A DNA stretch of 64,000 bases. Source: Bidens hawaiensis (Eukaryota > Streptophyta > Magnoliopsida > Asterales > Asteraceae). The stretch is from contig JAIQDT010002995.1 of NCBI GenBank assembly GCA_021521415.1, positions 62,001 to 126,000 of the forward strand. The letters run 5' to 3'. Positions 46,579-58,725 of this stretch are shown here, piece after piece (position 1 is the first letter of the stretch; each line of letters opens with the position of its first letter). The notes below the pieces were generated by a model, which saw nothing but the letters and a program-made list of their open reading frames with translations, was not told where the DNA came from and did no database searches. The position numbers were made by a program, and so were the translations under genes.

Positions 46579-48050
46579 GGGCAGATGGGGGTAGTGAAAC
46601 AGAATCAGATAATGCCGATCACAATGCCGACGGCGAATTTGATGATGATGATACGTATTCACATTTGAGTTTGCAAATGCCATTGGGAACACACACACAA
46701 GAGCTGGTCGACTTTTATATGACCCCACTTCAGCTGTCTGGAATATCTGCTTACCTACCACCAAAAGAAACAAAGGAAGAAAAGGTAAGACATACATAAA
46801 ATCATAATATCTTAATTTAATTAAAAACTATATTTTCATTTTACAGTCTTGGTATAAGAAAATGGATAAGAAGATGAAGAAATTTGAAATACTTTGCAAA
46901 GAAATCAATAAATTAGTCCATGAAGGGAAGGAAAACATCTATCAAATCCACATATCTTTACTAGGTGTTGTGATTGGGAAGACATGTTCAATCCTAATGT
47001 GGTTACCAAAACACAAGAAAGTGAACCCATGAAAAACAACACACTCCTTAATTTAGGTGAGAAAAGCAATCTAACTCTTTATAAAAAAAATATATATGTC
47101 TTTGAAAGTTTCCACTTCTTTTACAGTTGCCGCAATTGAGACAGTTCATTTAGATGCAGTAGTTGGTTCAAATACTGTGCTTGGTGAAGAAGGAAGTGGT
47201 ACGATTCCTGAAGTTTATAATCTATCAGAAGAAAAGAAAAAATCTGGGGAAACTGTTGATGATGCAAGAGTTAGTGGTGCAGAAGTTAGTGGTGCAGGAG
47301 TTGGTGATGCAGTGGTAAATATCGAGGTTGAGGGGCACAAAAAAGGTAATAAATTAAAAACTTCTTTTATACAACTTTAAAGAAATATTATTTATAAAAG
47401 ATTAAATAACAGGTGTCATTGGTAATGAATCTCAACTAAACAAAGATGAAGAAATTAATGTAACAGAGCTAGAAGGGAATAATAAACTTGATTCAGTTGT
47501 CTCTACAGTACTTGCATGGGCAAAAGAAGGTATTTTTATTCTTAAATAATAAACTTAAACGCTTTTCAAACGCTCTGTTAGTATGTTTAAACTTAAACGC
47601 TTTTTAAACGCTATCTTAAGATTCACAAGTTGGATCGAAAGACGAAAGATGGAACACACTGTTGCAAAAGAAGCTGAAGGTATTAAACGCTTCTTAAATG
47701 CTTCTTATCTGTATTTTTTTCTTAAACGCTTCTTAAACACTTATCTCACTTGAAGCTCATGTAGTGCATCCAAAGGAAGCAGAAGTTCCAAATGAAGCTG
47801 AAGGTATTAAACAATTCTTAAACGCTTATCTATATTTTTTTTACCATTTTCATACATAAACGCTTTCTACACGCTCATACTTATTGCTTCACAGTTATCT
47901 TGCTTGAAGCTCATGTGGTGCATGTTCATACAAATGCCCAAGAGTCTAGTTCCCTTGCATCAGAGATGATACGAGGAGGAGAAAACAAAGATGGTGTTGA
48001 TCTAATAAACACTGATGCAACTCTCGAAGATATCATAGGTAAGACATAAA
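46579..48050 (+). pseudogene. ULP1-type gene of the MULE, middle exons and introns
   Basis: Small exons alternate with short introns. 46579-46787 encodes an acidic stretch (ETESDNADHNADGEFDDDD) and LVDFYMTPLQLSGISAYLPP; a further exon near 46847-47040 is lysine-rich (SWYKKMDKKMKKFEIL). 47125-47344 encodes VAAIETVHLDAVVGSN and a repeat of VSGAEVSGAGVGDA. Between 47530 and 47890 tiny exons encoding EAEG/EAHV-type peptides are separated by introns full of AAACGCTTNT motifs. Exon limits here are tentative, and the region is probably disordered. Confidence 0.45.
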
Positions 48051-48116
48051 AAAAATGCATTTGCTTTATAAAAAAAAATTAGTAACCTGCTTCAGTGACT
48101 TTAACTTGTTTTTCAG

Positions 48117-49442
48117 TTACTAGAATTGAAGAGAAAAACCAAGTGAAAATTTCAAAAGCTGAAGCTGAGATGTCACCAAGTGAAAATTTCATAACACCGA
48201 CATCAACTTCAAAAATGATACCCAAAATTACATCTCCTGTATCATTAATACAAGAAAATAAAGACAAAGAGTTGGTGAGAGAAGAAAGAAAAAGAAAGTT
48301 ACCTCCTACATTGAGATCACCATATGTTTTAAGAGAGGTTGAACTAAACACAACAGTCACAGATGATGAGAAAACAATTGCAGGGTATATATTTTTTTGC
48401 CTTAACGACATATGGGAAGAGGTTTTCAAGAGTACTTACACCGATTCATTTAAGGTGATTTTTGAGAGTTTTTGTCCTGGTTTATATATAAGAACAAACG
48501 CAATGAATGCATTCTATGAACTCATGAACTTTGAAGAAAAGAAAAAATCTGCAGAATCACCATTCAGGTTCTTTGGTACAAGCACACTGCTGGTATGCTT
48601 TAACTATACATGTTATCTTAAAAACGCTTGTTAAATGCTTGTTAAACTTATTTGAATTCTTATGCAGACAAGCGACCATTATAATGAGGAATTTGGTCAC
48701 ACAAACGAACAAAGACTCGATGTGTTTACGGACAACATTGAGAAAGAGCTGATGAGGTCTGATGTCAAAACAATGAAGAAAGTTGCTGTTTTCTTCGTCC
48801 CAATACTAGATAGAGATCACTTCTATGTGGTTGTTTTCAACCTTCAAACCGGAGTGATAGAGTTGCTTGACAACAATGGACATCAAGAAGTACCCGCTAA
48901 TAAAAAGTTTAAAAACCCAGAAGACAAACAAAAAGAAATCAAAAGACTTTTTGTAGAAAGGTACAAAAAGCATCCTCAAATCCTGGTAAACGCTCAACAA
49001 ACTCTCAACAAAAAATCTATTATAATATTTGTGAATTACTTAACTGCTTTTAATGTATTTTTAGAGAACCCTCTTCTACATGTATCTTAAGAAAATCAAT
49101 TACCCCATTGCTGAACAAATCAGTAAGGCTCCAATCACAAGATTAAGGATGTCATGGAGAACAACCAAAAACGGGGTAGATTGTGGGATTTTTGCTATGA
49201 GACACATGAAGAAGTATGATGGGAAGAAACCGTGGACGTGCGGATTTTACAAGGAATGTCCAAGACAAGTGAATCAGCTAAAGTTGAGGACAAAATATTT
49301 GGCAAAAATCCTTCTGTCGGATATAAACAAGAATAGAGATCAACTAATCGAGAAGGCGCAAGAATTTATGGAAAATAACGACAAAGAAATGTCCGCGGAT
49401 GAGATGGTTGAAGAACTCAAAAGAAGGAAAACACTAATTTGA
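48117..49442 (+). CDS. ULP1-like cysteine protease (C48) catalytic region, three exons
   Basis: Exons 48117-48592, 48668-48985 and 49065-49442 join in frame with GT-AG introns. The catalytic set is present: histidine in DRDHFYVVVF, aspartate in VIELLDNNGH and cysteine in NGVDCGIFAMRHMKKY. ULP1 enzymes cut SUMO-type modifiers from proteins; in MULEs of the Kaonashi/VANDAL kind such genes accompany the transposase, role unknown. The catalytic part has no internal stop although the N-terminal part of the same gene is broken. The first exon begins after a TTTTTCAG acceptor. The stop is at 49440-49442. Confidence 0.8.
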
Positions 49443-50369
49443 ATTTTTTGTCTATTTTAATCAATGGCCTTATGTTATAAACAAACAACTAACAACAACA
49501 TTGGAATTTTATTATTACCGCACAAAATACTACGGAGTACATGATTAAAAAAAACATTACAAAACGCTCATGAAACTCTCAAACATCACCCACTTGCCTC
49601 CTACTCTAATAGTAACTTGAGAAAATCCAACTTCAATTTAATTGAACAGTTTAGCTCAAGAATTGCATTTGATAAATCTTTGAACTGTTCTAACTCATTC
49701 TTCCCTATGTCAACCATAAACAAAACCGCAAGATCTCAGATAGCACTGGCAGGCATTTTGACAATAACGTTTGTAATAACATCCCTGTAATCCATGTTAT
49801 TATTAAGCATCACAAACTCATGTGTTAGCTTGTCACGGCAAGCTTTGTCGGCGGCTACCTACTCAACAATTTTCATCTTCAACGCTTCCTTGAAAGATGA
49901 TGAAGATGATGAGGCATCCTTTATTACTGATTTTGGGATGGGTGGATATAACTGTGACAAAATATAACATATATATAGGAAAAATATCACGGACCAAATA
50001 GTACAAAAAAGGACAAAACAAACAACTGCAGGGTCACGGGCCAAAAATAGTGAAAAATAATAATAATAAAAAGACAAAACGCTTGAACAACGCTCATAAG
50101 TGCATGCTCACGGACGCAACATACCAACAGTGTAAGTTCATTACACTCTTGTATGAGACGCTCATTATACGCTCTTGTGCGCTTTCACACGCTAAGCCAT
50201 CGAATCTCGTTAAAAAAAACTAATTTATAATCTAGTTTTGTCAAAAACTTAAAATTACATTTATTACAACTCATCTGCCAAAATTTAAGTCCAAAAAAAA
50301 AGATTTTTGTAATGATAGCCAACATCTAATCACTTAAATTAAATTATACTATGTCAACAATCAAACAAC

Positions 50370-50415
<46 letters not shown>

Positions 50416-51243
50416 CTTGTATCACACTTAAAATATAATAAATGCAGTTTGTGTGATGATCATAGCCTACATCAAATTAAATGACATAGAACAAATAAAC
50501 TATATCTCAACTACCCACAATTAGTAGACATCCAAATTATGTCTATATATTTCACATGCATTGTTGTTAATAATATCACACAAAAAAACTCAAAAAAAAA
50601 CACACACAAAAATGTTTTCAAGTGATAAAGCCGTGAAAAGCATGGCGAATGCAAAACTTGATCTTGAGAAACAAAAAGACGAGAAGTTTCTCAACGCGCT
50701 TCAACACTCACAGGCCTACGTGCTTCAAGAGAAATCAAAAACTCTTGATGCATACAATGAACTCATGCAGCTACCAGACAGTGAGTTCAAGGCACAGACT
50801 GCTGAGTTCCTCAAGCAGCAGACTACATGCTACAACTCTGTGTATGGTACTTTGGTTGACACGGTTTCAAATTTGTCAGCCAACATGGAGTTCAAGAAAG
50901 ATGGGCGTGAGAAGATCAAGAAACAGGGAGCGGTGGGGGTTGATGGGGTTTGGGTTGATGGGGTCTGATGATGGGGTCTGATGGGGTGTAACCATTAAAA
51001 AAAAATAAACTTTTTATCTTTTGTTATAATTTTGTGATACTCTTGTTATACGCTTGTCATACGCTTGTTATACGTTTGTGAAACACACATCATAAAACCC
51101 AAAAAAAAAACTCTTTTTCTATCTAAAACAATCAATCACATTTGTCATACTCTTTGTCATACGCTAGTGAAACGCTTGTGTAACAAAAGGTACATACAAA
51201 ACACACAATCTAAAAACACAAAAAAACTAAACTTCCTACGAGT
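49443..51243. other. Spacer between convergent MULE genes with dispersed ACGCT motifs
   Basis: Holds a small plus-strand frame (50612-50968), a (TA)n run (50372-50411) and clustered motifs: AAAACGCTCATG (49561), AAACGCTTGAACAACGCTCAT (50077), GACGCTCATTATACGCTC (50159) and TACGCTTGTCATACGCTTGT (about 51046-51066). A minus-strand stretch near 49740-49960 encodes a serine-rich tail that I cannot classify. Confidence 0.5.
50612..50968 (+). CDS. Small unidentified protein within the MULE
   Basis: A single open frame of 118 codons from ATG at 50612 (MFSSDKAVKSM). Residues 10-95 look helical and charged (LDLEKQKDEKF, YVLQEKSKTLDAYNELMQLP, FKAQTAEFLKQQTTC), and the C-terminus repeats GVDGVWVDGV. 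Codon-like composition is kept across the frame while both sides are AT-rich or motif repeats. I do not recognise the family. It could be a third gene of the element (VANDAL elements have more than one accessory gene) or a captured host exon. Confidence 0.45.
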   Translation: MFSSDKAVKSMANAKLDLEKQKDEKFLNALQHSQAYVLQEKSKTLDAYNELMQLPDSEFKAQTAEFLKQQTTCYNSVYGTLVDTVSNLSANMEFKKDGREKIKKQGAVGVDGVWVDGV

Positions 51244-53064
51244 TCATTGTTGCGGTTGCTGCTGCATTGCTTTACAAGTTCGGCTGTTGTGGCCAGTTTT
51301 GTGACAAATTTGACACTCCCTATAACCCTTCCCAGAGCGACTAATGGCTATCTCTTTCTTCGATTTAATTATTTTGTGCGAGCCACGACCCTTGTTTCTT
51401 ATTCCAGTAGGTACACGAACAGTAACTTCTGATGGCTGTTCAAAACCTAAAACAGCAGCAAATCTATCCCTTTTAGATGGACGTACTTTTTCATACCGAG
51501 TTAAGTCTGCTTTTTCAATCATCAAATTCATCTCATCTCTAACTTTTATCAATTCATCAATATCTGCAACATAACTATTGATAAGGTATCCACCGGCATA
51601 CTTTATTTCTCTTGAAATTTCTTTTATCTTCATGTTCTGATCATTCCCAAACTCTGACATTGGAACTGTTCTAATATTCACCGCAGCCTCTTTCCTCCAT
51701 CGATCATTTATATATCTTTTAGGGAATTTCTTGACTTGATACATATTCATGACGTAGAAAATATGACGACACAACAAACCATATTGTTCGAATCTTTTGC
51801 AGGAGCATGTTGCAATAGACTCTTCACCAAACTCATCGTCCTTTTTAAACACAACCTAAAAAAATAAAACTCTTATTAAACGCTTGTTATTTAACTTAAT
51901 CTTAAACAACTTTAAACTAAAACGCTTAATAAATGCTCATAATTACCTCCAAAAAACCTGGAACATACGCATTAAAATCCATTATTTTACACCTCAAAAA
52001 CCCTCCTTCTTCTTCAAATGAACTGAATTGTAAAACACCACCAACAATTTCATTCATTTAATCTTGAAGATCATTAAATATAGCTCTTGTATATATTCTA
52101 ACCGCTTCTCTTTCTAGATAACTTCTGGTTTCTAACTGCGGATACGTGTACCTACTATCATGATCACACCGTCTGCCATTGTATCTCTGTATCTCCATAC
52201 AAAAATCAAAATGATTGAAAAACTCAACCAATGTTAATTGAGAATTTGTAGCTTTTCCAAAAACATGGTTTTCGCTCTCTGATCTTGATGTTGTACGCAT
52301 CAATCCAGACAAAAGTTCATCTCTGTAAAAAGCAGGTATCCAGTCAAATCTGATTTCATACATATCAGTAAGCCATTTATTCTTGTCAAGCTCAAACTCA
52401 ACCATTATAGCCTGCCATTTTTCCTCAAATTCTAAAGGACTAATTGAATCGGCCCACACAATGTTACATAGCCTACTCTTAAAATCTTCGTTGTTACATA
52501 AATTATCCCCCACCTGATACACAAAAAAAACATATTAAAACGCTTGTGTAGACGCTCGTTGATACAATATATAATCATGTCACGCTCATAAAACGCTCAC
52601 ATATTAAAACATCAAAAACAAAAAGACGACTGCCATTAAACGCTTGTCAAACGCCCATTATTCAACCAGCCTAAAACACGATTAAGAAAGTTACCTTGTC
52701 AGCAACTTTCTTCATGATATGCCACATACATAACCTATGCCTTGTATTTGGAAACACAGCTGCAATAGCTTGCTTCATAGCAGGGTCTTGATCAGTAACA
52801 ACAACCTTCGGTGCTTAACCAAACGACTTTAGTAACATTTGCAATAACCATGTGTACGATTCAATAGTTTCAGAAGCTAATAAACCAGCACAGACAGTAA
52901 CACTATGACAATGGTTATCAATTGCCGTGAACGGGACAATAACCATCTTGTACCTGTACATAGAAAATCATATAAAAATACACACAAAAACATATACATA
53001 CACACAATCTTATACATACGCACAAACTTACTTGTTAGTCTTAAATGCAGCATCAAAAGATATA
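51244..53064 (-). pseudogene. FAR1-type MULE transposase, C-terminal exons
   Basis: Minus-strand exons about 53064-53032, 52953-52695, 52513-51947 and 51855-51244, all with GT-AG introns. It starts mid-domain at SFDAAFKTNK (first catalytic Asp), continues YKMVIVPFTAIDNHCHSV, VVVTDQDPAMKQAI (second Asp) and MWHIMKKVADK, then FEEKWQAIM (probable catalytic Glu). The SWIM finger is CSCKRFEQYGLLCRHIFYV and a C-terminal knuckle is CQICHKTGHNSRTC. In-frame TAA codons at 52815-52817 and 52058-52060 break it. The first half of the gene lies beyond the Gypsy insertion at 57312-58503. Confidence 0.88.
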
Positions 53065-53826
53065 TGTAACACCACGTCCCTAACCCTCTTAATTTAAGCT
53101 TAAAAATACTAACTTAAGAAGTATAGGGACTAAAATGCAAATTCTAAAAAATCTGTTCTCATCGCGATACGCGATGGGATAACAATTAAACCCATCGCGT
53201 AGCGCGATGAGCTTGGTGAGTCACCGGACACGTATTGAAACCGTGTCGACCCATGGCACAATATGACAGGCCACGTGTCACCCGCAGATAAGGCGGCGTC
53301 TTTTTGCGGCATCGCGATAGGTGACAAGGAACTGAATCAGCCTATTAAGGGGGTGACGGGTATTGAGCTCTCCTCATCCCATTTCACCTCCACTTTCACA
53401 TAGTTAACATCGAAAGGCGTGCCCGGTTGTCGTAGTAAGCCGACGTGTTGTTTTCTCGTAAAACGTGCAAGAAACGAAGTTGGAATTAAGCTAACAATCA
53501 CATAAGCGAGTAGATCAAGTCCTGCCTTATCGTGTTATCAATCTAAGCATCTGAATTAAGGTAGGAGTTATGTTTAAGTTATTTGAATTATAGCTTAGAC
53601 TATCAATCGAGGCTATGGCCTTTAACCTTGATCGTATTTTGCAAACATTCATTCACAGTCATGTTTTCATAAAACGTTACTTCATGATGAAGTAATGTTA
53701 AATAAAAGAGATATTTTGACGGGCATGTAGTAACTGGAAGGGAGATATCATTAGTAGTAAGTTTCTTGCCTAAGGAAAAGTAATTCGCATAAATCCCAAT
53801 CAACCGAGGGACCCGTTTACTTACCC
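53065..53826 (+). repeat. 5' LTR remnant of the Gypsy element
   Basis: The first 762 bases of the LTR, homologous to 55649-56371. It has an extra block of roughly 38 bases (GATAAGGCGGCG to GACAAGG, near 53286-53327) absent from the right LTR, and its TATA box is altered to CCTATTAAGG. It ends at CGTTTACTTACCC, where the pol sequence begins. Confidence 0.9.
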
Positions 53827-53842
53827 GTAACTGGAAGGAAAG

Positions 53843-55612
53843 AAAGTGATTGCTTATGCTTCGAGACAATTGAAAACTCATGAAAAGAATTACACCACAC
53901 ACGACTTTGAATTGGGTGCTATAATATTCGCATTGAAGTTATGGCGACATTACTTGTATGGTGTAAGATTCACGGTATATACTGATCACAAAAGTCTGAA
54001 GCATATATTCGATCAAAAGGAATTGAATATGAGGCAAATGTGTTGGATGGAAACACTTAATGACTATGACCGTGAGATCATATATCATGAAGGAAAGGCA
54101 AATTTTGTGGCTGACGCCTTAAGTAGAAAAGAACATGAGAAACCAAAGAGAGTTCGAGCTCTCAGATTAGAACTTAAAGTTGATATAGCTAGTCAGATCA
54201 AAGAAGCTCAGAAATTGGCACTGGAAGAAGGAAATATTAAAGCTGAAAAAGAGAATGGTTCAATCGATCAATTGATTAAAGGAAATGACGAAATCCTTAG
54301 ACTTGGTACTAGGATTTGGGTACCAATGGTCGGAAGTCTAAGAGATAAGATTTTAGAAGAAGCACACAAGTTAAAGTACATGATGCATCCGGGAAGCGAC
54401 AAGATGTATCATAATCTAAAAGATGATTATTGGTGGATCGGGATGAAGAAAGACATTGCTTTGTATGTAGCTAACTGCCTGATGTGTTCAAAAGTGAAAG
54501 TTGAACATCAAAAGCCGTTAGGATTACTACAACAACCGGAAATCCCGATATGGAAATGGGATATGATAACTATGGATTTCATCATGAAGTTACCGAAAAC
54601 TTCTCGCCAAAATGGTGCAATCTGGGTTATTGTAGATAGACTTACCAAGTCTACCCATTTTATTCCAATTCAAGAAACGTATAGTATGGATAAGTTAGCA
54701 CACTTATACGTCGAAAACATAGTATCCTTACATGGTGTGCCGCTATCCATCATATCCGATAGAGATAGTCGTTTCACTTCAAATTTTTGGTCAAGTTTTC
54801 AAAAGGCTATGGGGACTCGATTAAACCTAAGTACTGCTTATCATACCCAAACTGATGGCCAAAGTGAACAAACAATTCAAACCTTGGAAGATATGCTTCG
54901 TGCCTGTGTTATCGACTTAGGAGGAAGTTGGGACACTCATCTTGCGCTAATGGAATTCTCGTACAACAACAGCTATCATACGAGTATCCAAGCAGCACCA
55001 TTTGAAGCATTGTATGGGCGTAAGTGTAGAACACCTGTATGTTGGTCAGAAATAGGTGATAGTCAGTTGTCAGGACCTGAAATTGTTCAAAGAACCACTG
55101 ATCAAGTTATACAAATCCGAGAACGATTAAAGGCAGCAAGAGATAGACAAAAGAGCTATGCGGACGTTCGTCGCAAACCTTTAGAATTTAAAGAAGGCGA
55201 TAGAGTTTTATTGAAAGTGTCGCCTTGGAAAGGTGTAGTAAGATTCGGGAAGAAAGGAAAACTGAGTCCAAGATTCGTTGGACCATTCAAAATACTTGAA
55301 AGAATTGGACCAATTGCTTATTGGCTAGAGTTACCTGATGAAATGAAAGGAATTCATGACGTATTACACATATCTTATATGCGCAAGTGTTTAGCCGACG
55401 AAACCCTTGCTATGCCATTGAAAGATGTTAAGATCAATCAGAAGCTTAAGTTTGTGGAACAACCTATTCACATAGAAGATAGCATGATCAAGTTTCTCAA
55501 ACACAAACGACTCAAGCTCGTGAAAGTCAAATGGGATTCAAGACGAGGACCAGAGTATACGTGGGAACTCGAGTCAGAAATGAAGAAAAAGTATCCCAAT
55601 CTATTCCAATAA
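53843..55612 (+). pseudogene. Gypsy pol fragment: RNase H, integrase, chromodomain-like tail
   Basis: An uninterrupted frame of about 590 codons starting mid-protein ([11 protein letters not shown]) with no genuine start codon. RNase H covers about residues 1-105 ([18 protein letters not shown]). Integrase follows: a His/Cys zinc part ending CLMCSKVK (about 165-220), then the D,D,E core ([43 protein letters not shown]). The C-terminus has [29 protein letters not shown] and a chromodomain-like end ([19 protein letters not shown]). Chromodomain tails direct chromovirus insertion to marked chromatin. The frame is intact but lacks reverse transcriptase and gag. Confidence 0.92.
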
Positions 55613-55633
55613 ACCTCGAGGACGAGATTATTC

Positions 55634-55648
55634 AAAAGGTGGGGAGGA
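55634..55648 (+). other. Polypurine tract of the Gypsy element
   Basis: AAAAGGTGGGGAGGA directly before the right LTR at 55649, fixing the plus orientation. Confidence 0.85.
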
Positions 55649-57306
55649 TGTAACACCACGTCCCTAACCCTCTTAATTTAAGCTTAAAAATACTAACTTA
55701 AGAAGTACAGGGACTAAAATGCAAATTCTGAAAAATCTGTTCTCATCGCGATACGCGATGGGATAACAATTAAACCCATCGCGTAGCGCGATGAGCTTGG
55801 TGAGTCACCGGACACGTGTTGAAACCGTGTCGACACGTGGCACAATATGACAGGCCACGTGTCACCCGCAGGGTACTGAATCAGCCTATAAAAGGGGGTG
55901 ACGGGTATTGAGCTCTCCTCATCCCATTTCACCTCCACTTTCACATAGTTAACATCGAAAGGCGTGCCCGGTTGCCGTAGTAAGCTGACGTGCTGTTTTC
56001 TCGTAAAATGTGCAAGAAACGAAGTTGGAATTAAGCAAGCAATCACATAAGCGAGTAGATCAAGTCTTGCCTTATCGTGTTATCAATCTAAGCATCCGAA
56101 TTAAGGTATGAGTTATGTTTAAGTTATTTGAATTATAGCTTAGACTATCAATCGAGGCTATGGCCTTTAACCTTGATCGTATTTTACAAACATTCATTCA
56201 CAATCATGTTTTCATAAAACGTTACTTCATGATGAAGCAATGTTAAGTAAAAGAGATATTTTGACGGGCATGAAGTAACTGGAAGGGAGATATCATTAGT
56301 AGTAAGTTTCTTGCCTAAGGAAAAGTAATTCGCATAAATCCCAATCAACCGAGGGACCCGTTTACTTACCTGGAGAAACTTACCAACGTGATAGAACCTA
56401 TTAAGCCAAAGCATGCTATATCAAACGTCACATAAAACTAAGTGTTTTCATTCACAATCAAAGATAAACGATTTCAAGGTTAAGCTTACAATCATAGCTT
56501 AACATCATTCAAAACATTCATACGAACCTATTTATGTATATATTAATATCATTCACAGTCGATCAATCAATCAGTCAAGGTTTACAACACCGACGGTACA
56601 GGTGAATACGTCAACCTTTTTAATCAGTCAAAATATATTTATACTCAATGAGACGAACGAGTGTTTGTCTTAACGAGTCAATCAATGTCTACATCGAGTA
56701 ATCTCTAAAACTTTATAATACAAGATAGAAAATAAAGTCAACTCAGACAGAATACACATGTGTCTGAATCCAAACATAACCGTTCAGCCTAATCATTCTA
56801 TGGCTACGTGGCCGCGGGCTAATGGTCATAACTAGTCTCCCGGAAAAGGGCAACATGACTCGGGAACAATTGTGTGTGTAGGGCAGTGGTACATAGACCA
56901 GAAGTAGAAATGCTTTTGCTGAGCTTGTAGAGAAAACTATATTTGTATTATATTGTCATTCAAATGTTTAATTGAGTCATACGTGTTCACCAGCATATAG
57001 CTGACGTATTTTTCCAACCCATTGCAGGTAATTAAGCATAAGTAGCATTAATAAGGATTGGAGCCTTAATGAAGATAGAAGCGCGTACAAGATGGCTCCG
57101 CTTTTGATATAAAATCCTTGTAATATGAAAACAATCTTTTGTAATCTAATACTCGGGTATTTAATTCCCGGGTAAATTTTCAATGTAAATTAATATTATA
57201 TTCAATCTAAAGTCTTCCGCTAAAATAAATCCATAAACTCTGATATATTTACAAAACAGGTACCAACTTGTGGTCACACGCCAAGGCCCTAAGTCGGGGT
57301 GTGACA
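55649..57306 (+). repeat. 3' LTR of the Gypsy element
   Basis: 1658 bases, TGTAACACCACG to GGGGTGTGACA. Its last 120 bases (AAGTCTTCCGCTAAA, ACTCTGATATATTTAC, GGTACCAACTTGTGG) match the end of the family A LTR (reverse of 7128-7240), so the two families are related. Confidence 0.92.
55745..55894 (+). promoter_or_regulatory. LTR promoter: CGCG palindromes, G-boxes, TATA
   Basis: In order: CATCGCGATACGCGATG (55745-55761), CATCGCGTAGCGCGATG (55777-55793), G-box-like ACACGTG/CACGTGG/CCACGTG sites (about 55812-55862), then TATAAAAG at 55887-55894. The left LTR has the same modules at 53161-53280 but a damaged TATA. Confidence 0.6.
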
Positions 57307-57311
57307 ATATA

Positions 57312-58503
57312 ATATCCCCAAATGCAAGATAATTACTCTTTGAAGTCTCATCAGCCCAAAACATACGAATTAACTCACGATCATCATTGACATCATATTC
57401 AAAAGAATAATCGGATGAAAATGTTTTCTTCGCACACAATCTCTGAACAATCATCTCAGCATCATACTCTCCAATATAACAGTTCAAACCTTGTCTAAAA
57501 TTCTTACAATCATCTTTAGTTGCACCTACCTTTTCAAACCCACCGTACTGTGTTCTCATAAGGTTAAACGCTTTAACTGGTCCCAAGTTCATATTAGAAA
57601 GCTCATAAATAGCTTCCTCTTGGACATGTGTTAACTTCCTCGCAGAACGAACAAACTGCATATCAGAATCTGCAACCATTCTATGATTATGTCCTTCAAC
57701 AAAATCATCTACCTCGAAAAAACCACCATCAACAGATTTCACTGTGCTCTACAACCACATCTAATTGTCGGCCTCTTCCTCCTTTTGTAATATGGCTTGC
57801 TTGATTCATTACAATCACCTTTTGAATCACACCTTTTAGTTGGCTTGTAACCTTCTTTACAACATGTAAAGTACTTGGTCTTCAGTATACCACCATGCAC
57901 ATAAGATCCACCTTTACGGGCCCCCAAATCCAGCTTTTTTAGCATATTCACAATAAAAATCAAATGCTTGATCAATTGACGAAAACATCATTCCTTTAAC
58001 AGGTCTGTAAGAAGAAGCAACTTCAGGAATGATATCAACCCCTTCACCTTCAACCAAAACACTTGATTCATCTACACAAAACATCAAAAAAAAATTATAA
58101 TCCATAGACGCTAAATACACACTCAAAATTGTAATCAATCCAGTTTAACAATCTTAATAGTAACACGCTCATAAGACACTCATATTATAAAACGTTAATC
58201 AGATATAGTAACACGCTCATGATACGTTCGTATTATGAAACATCAAAACACAGAGGCAGTCCTAATATGAAAATGCTCGTAAAACACTCACAAAATCAAA
58301 CTAGACTAATCATGAGAACTAACATACAGAATTATAAAACGCTCATAACACACTCATATTATAAAATGTTATAATCAGTTATATTAACACGCTCATTATA
58401 CGTTCATATTATGAAACATCATAAAATCAAACTAGACTAATCAATTATCTACAGTGACTTAATTCAAAAACAGCAAAAACTTACTTTCGCGATCGTCTTC
58501 CAT
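57312..58503 (-). pseudogene. FAR1-type MULE transposase, N-terminal exons
   Basis: Exon 1 (58503-58485) gives MEDDRE; exon 2 starts at 58072 after a TTTTGTGTAG acceptor and runs to the Gypsy target site. Exon 2 has the FAR1 DNA-binding fold (FYCEYAKKAGFG, YFTCCKEGYKP, RCGCRAQ, FVEGHNHRMV) and the start of the MULE transposase domain (NMNLGPVKAFNLMRTQYGGF, MFWADETSKSNYLAFGDII). A one-base gain in the C5 run at 57921-57925 and a one-base loss near 57741 shift the frame. The text continues across the insertion as GDII/SFDAAFKTNK. Spliced length would be about 750 residues, normal for FAR1-type proteins. Confidence 0.88.
58140..58430. repeat. Intronic cluster of the MULE ACGCTCAT motif
   Basis: First intron of the transposase gene. 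Repeats of TAACACGCTCATNATAC, ACGTTCATATTATGAAACAT and AAAACGCTCATAACACACTC occur about every 30-50 bases in both exact and decayed forms. Confidence 0.6.
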
Positions 58504-58725
58504 TTCAAAACCCTAAAATCACAAAATAGCTTGAAAAAACTGATTCGTGAACTCAATTGATAGTTTTTGGTAAAAAATTTGTTTCGTAAAATAAGAAATT
58601 GATTTTGATTAAGCGAAATATCAGATTCGTAACCGTTTATACGCGAATTACCAAATTTAAATGAATAATCAAAAAGACAATCGTACCCTCCTCGCTTAAC
58701 CGCTTTCAACTGAATCGTAAGTGTA

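Larger units (their letters stand above)
53065..57306 (+). mobile_element. Truncated chromovirus-type Ty3/Gypsy element inside the MULE transposase
   Basis: A left LTR remnant (53065-53826), the 3' half of pol (53843-55612), a polypurine tract (55634-55648) and a full right LTR (55649-57306). The duplication ATATA flanks it (53060-53064, 57307-57311); it is low in complexity but the interrupted transposase exon confirms the borders. The rest of the left LTR, primer site, gag, protease and most of reverse transcriptase are missing from one join near 53827. Confidence 0.9.
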
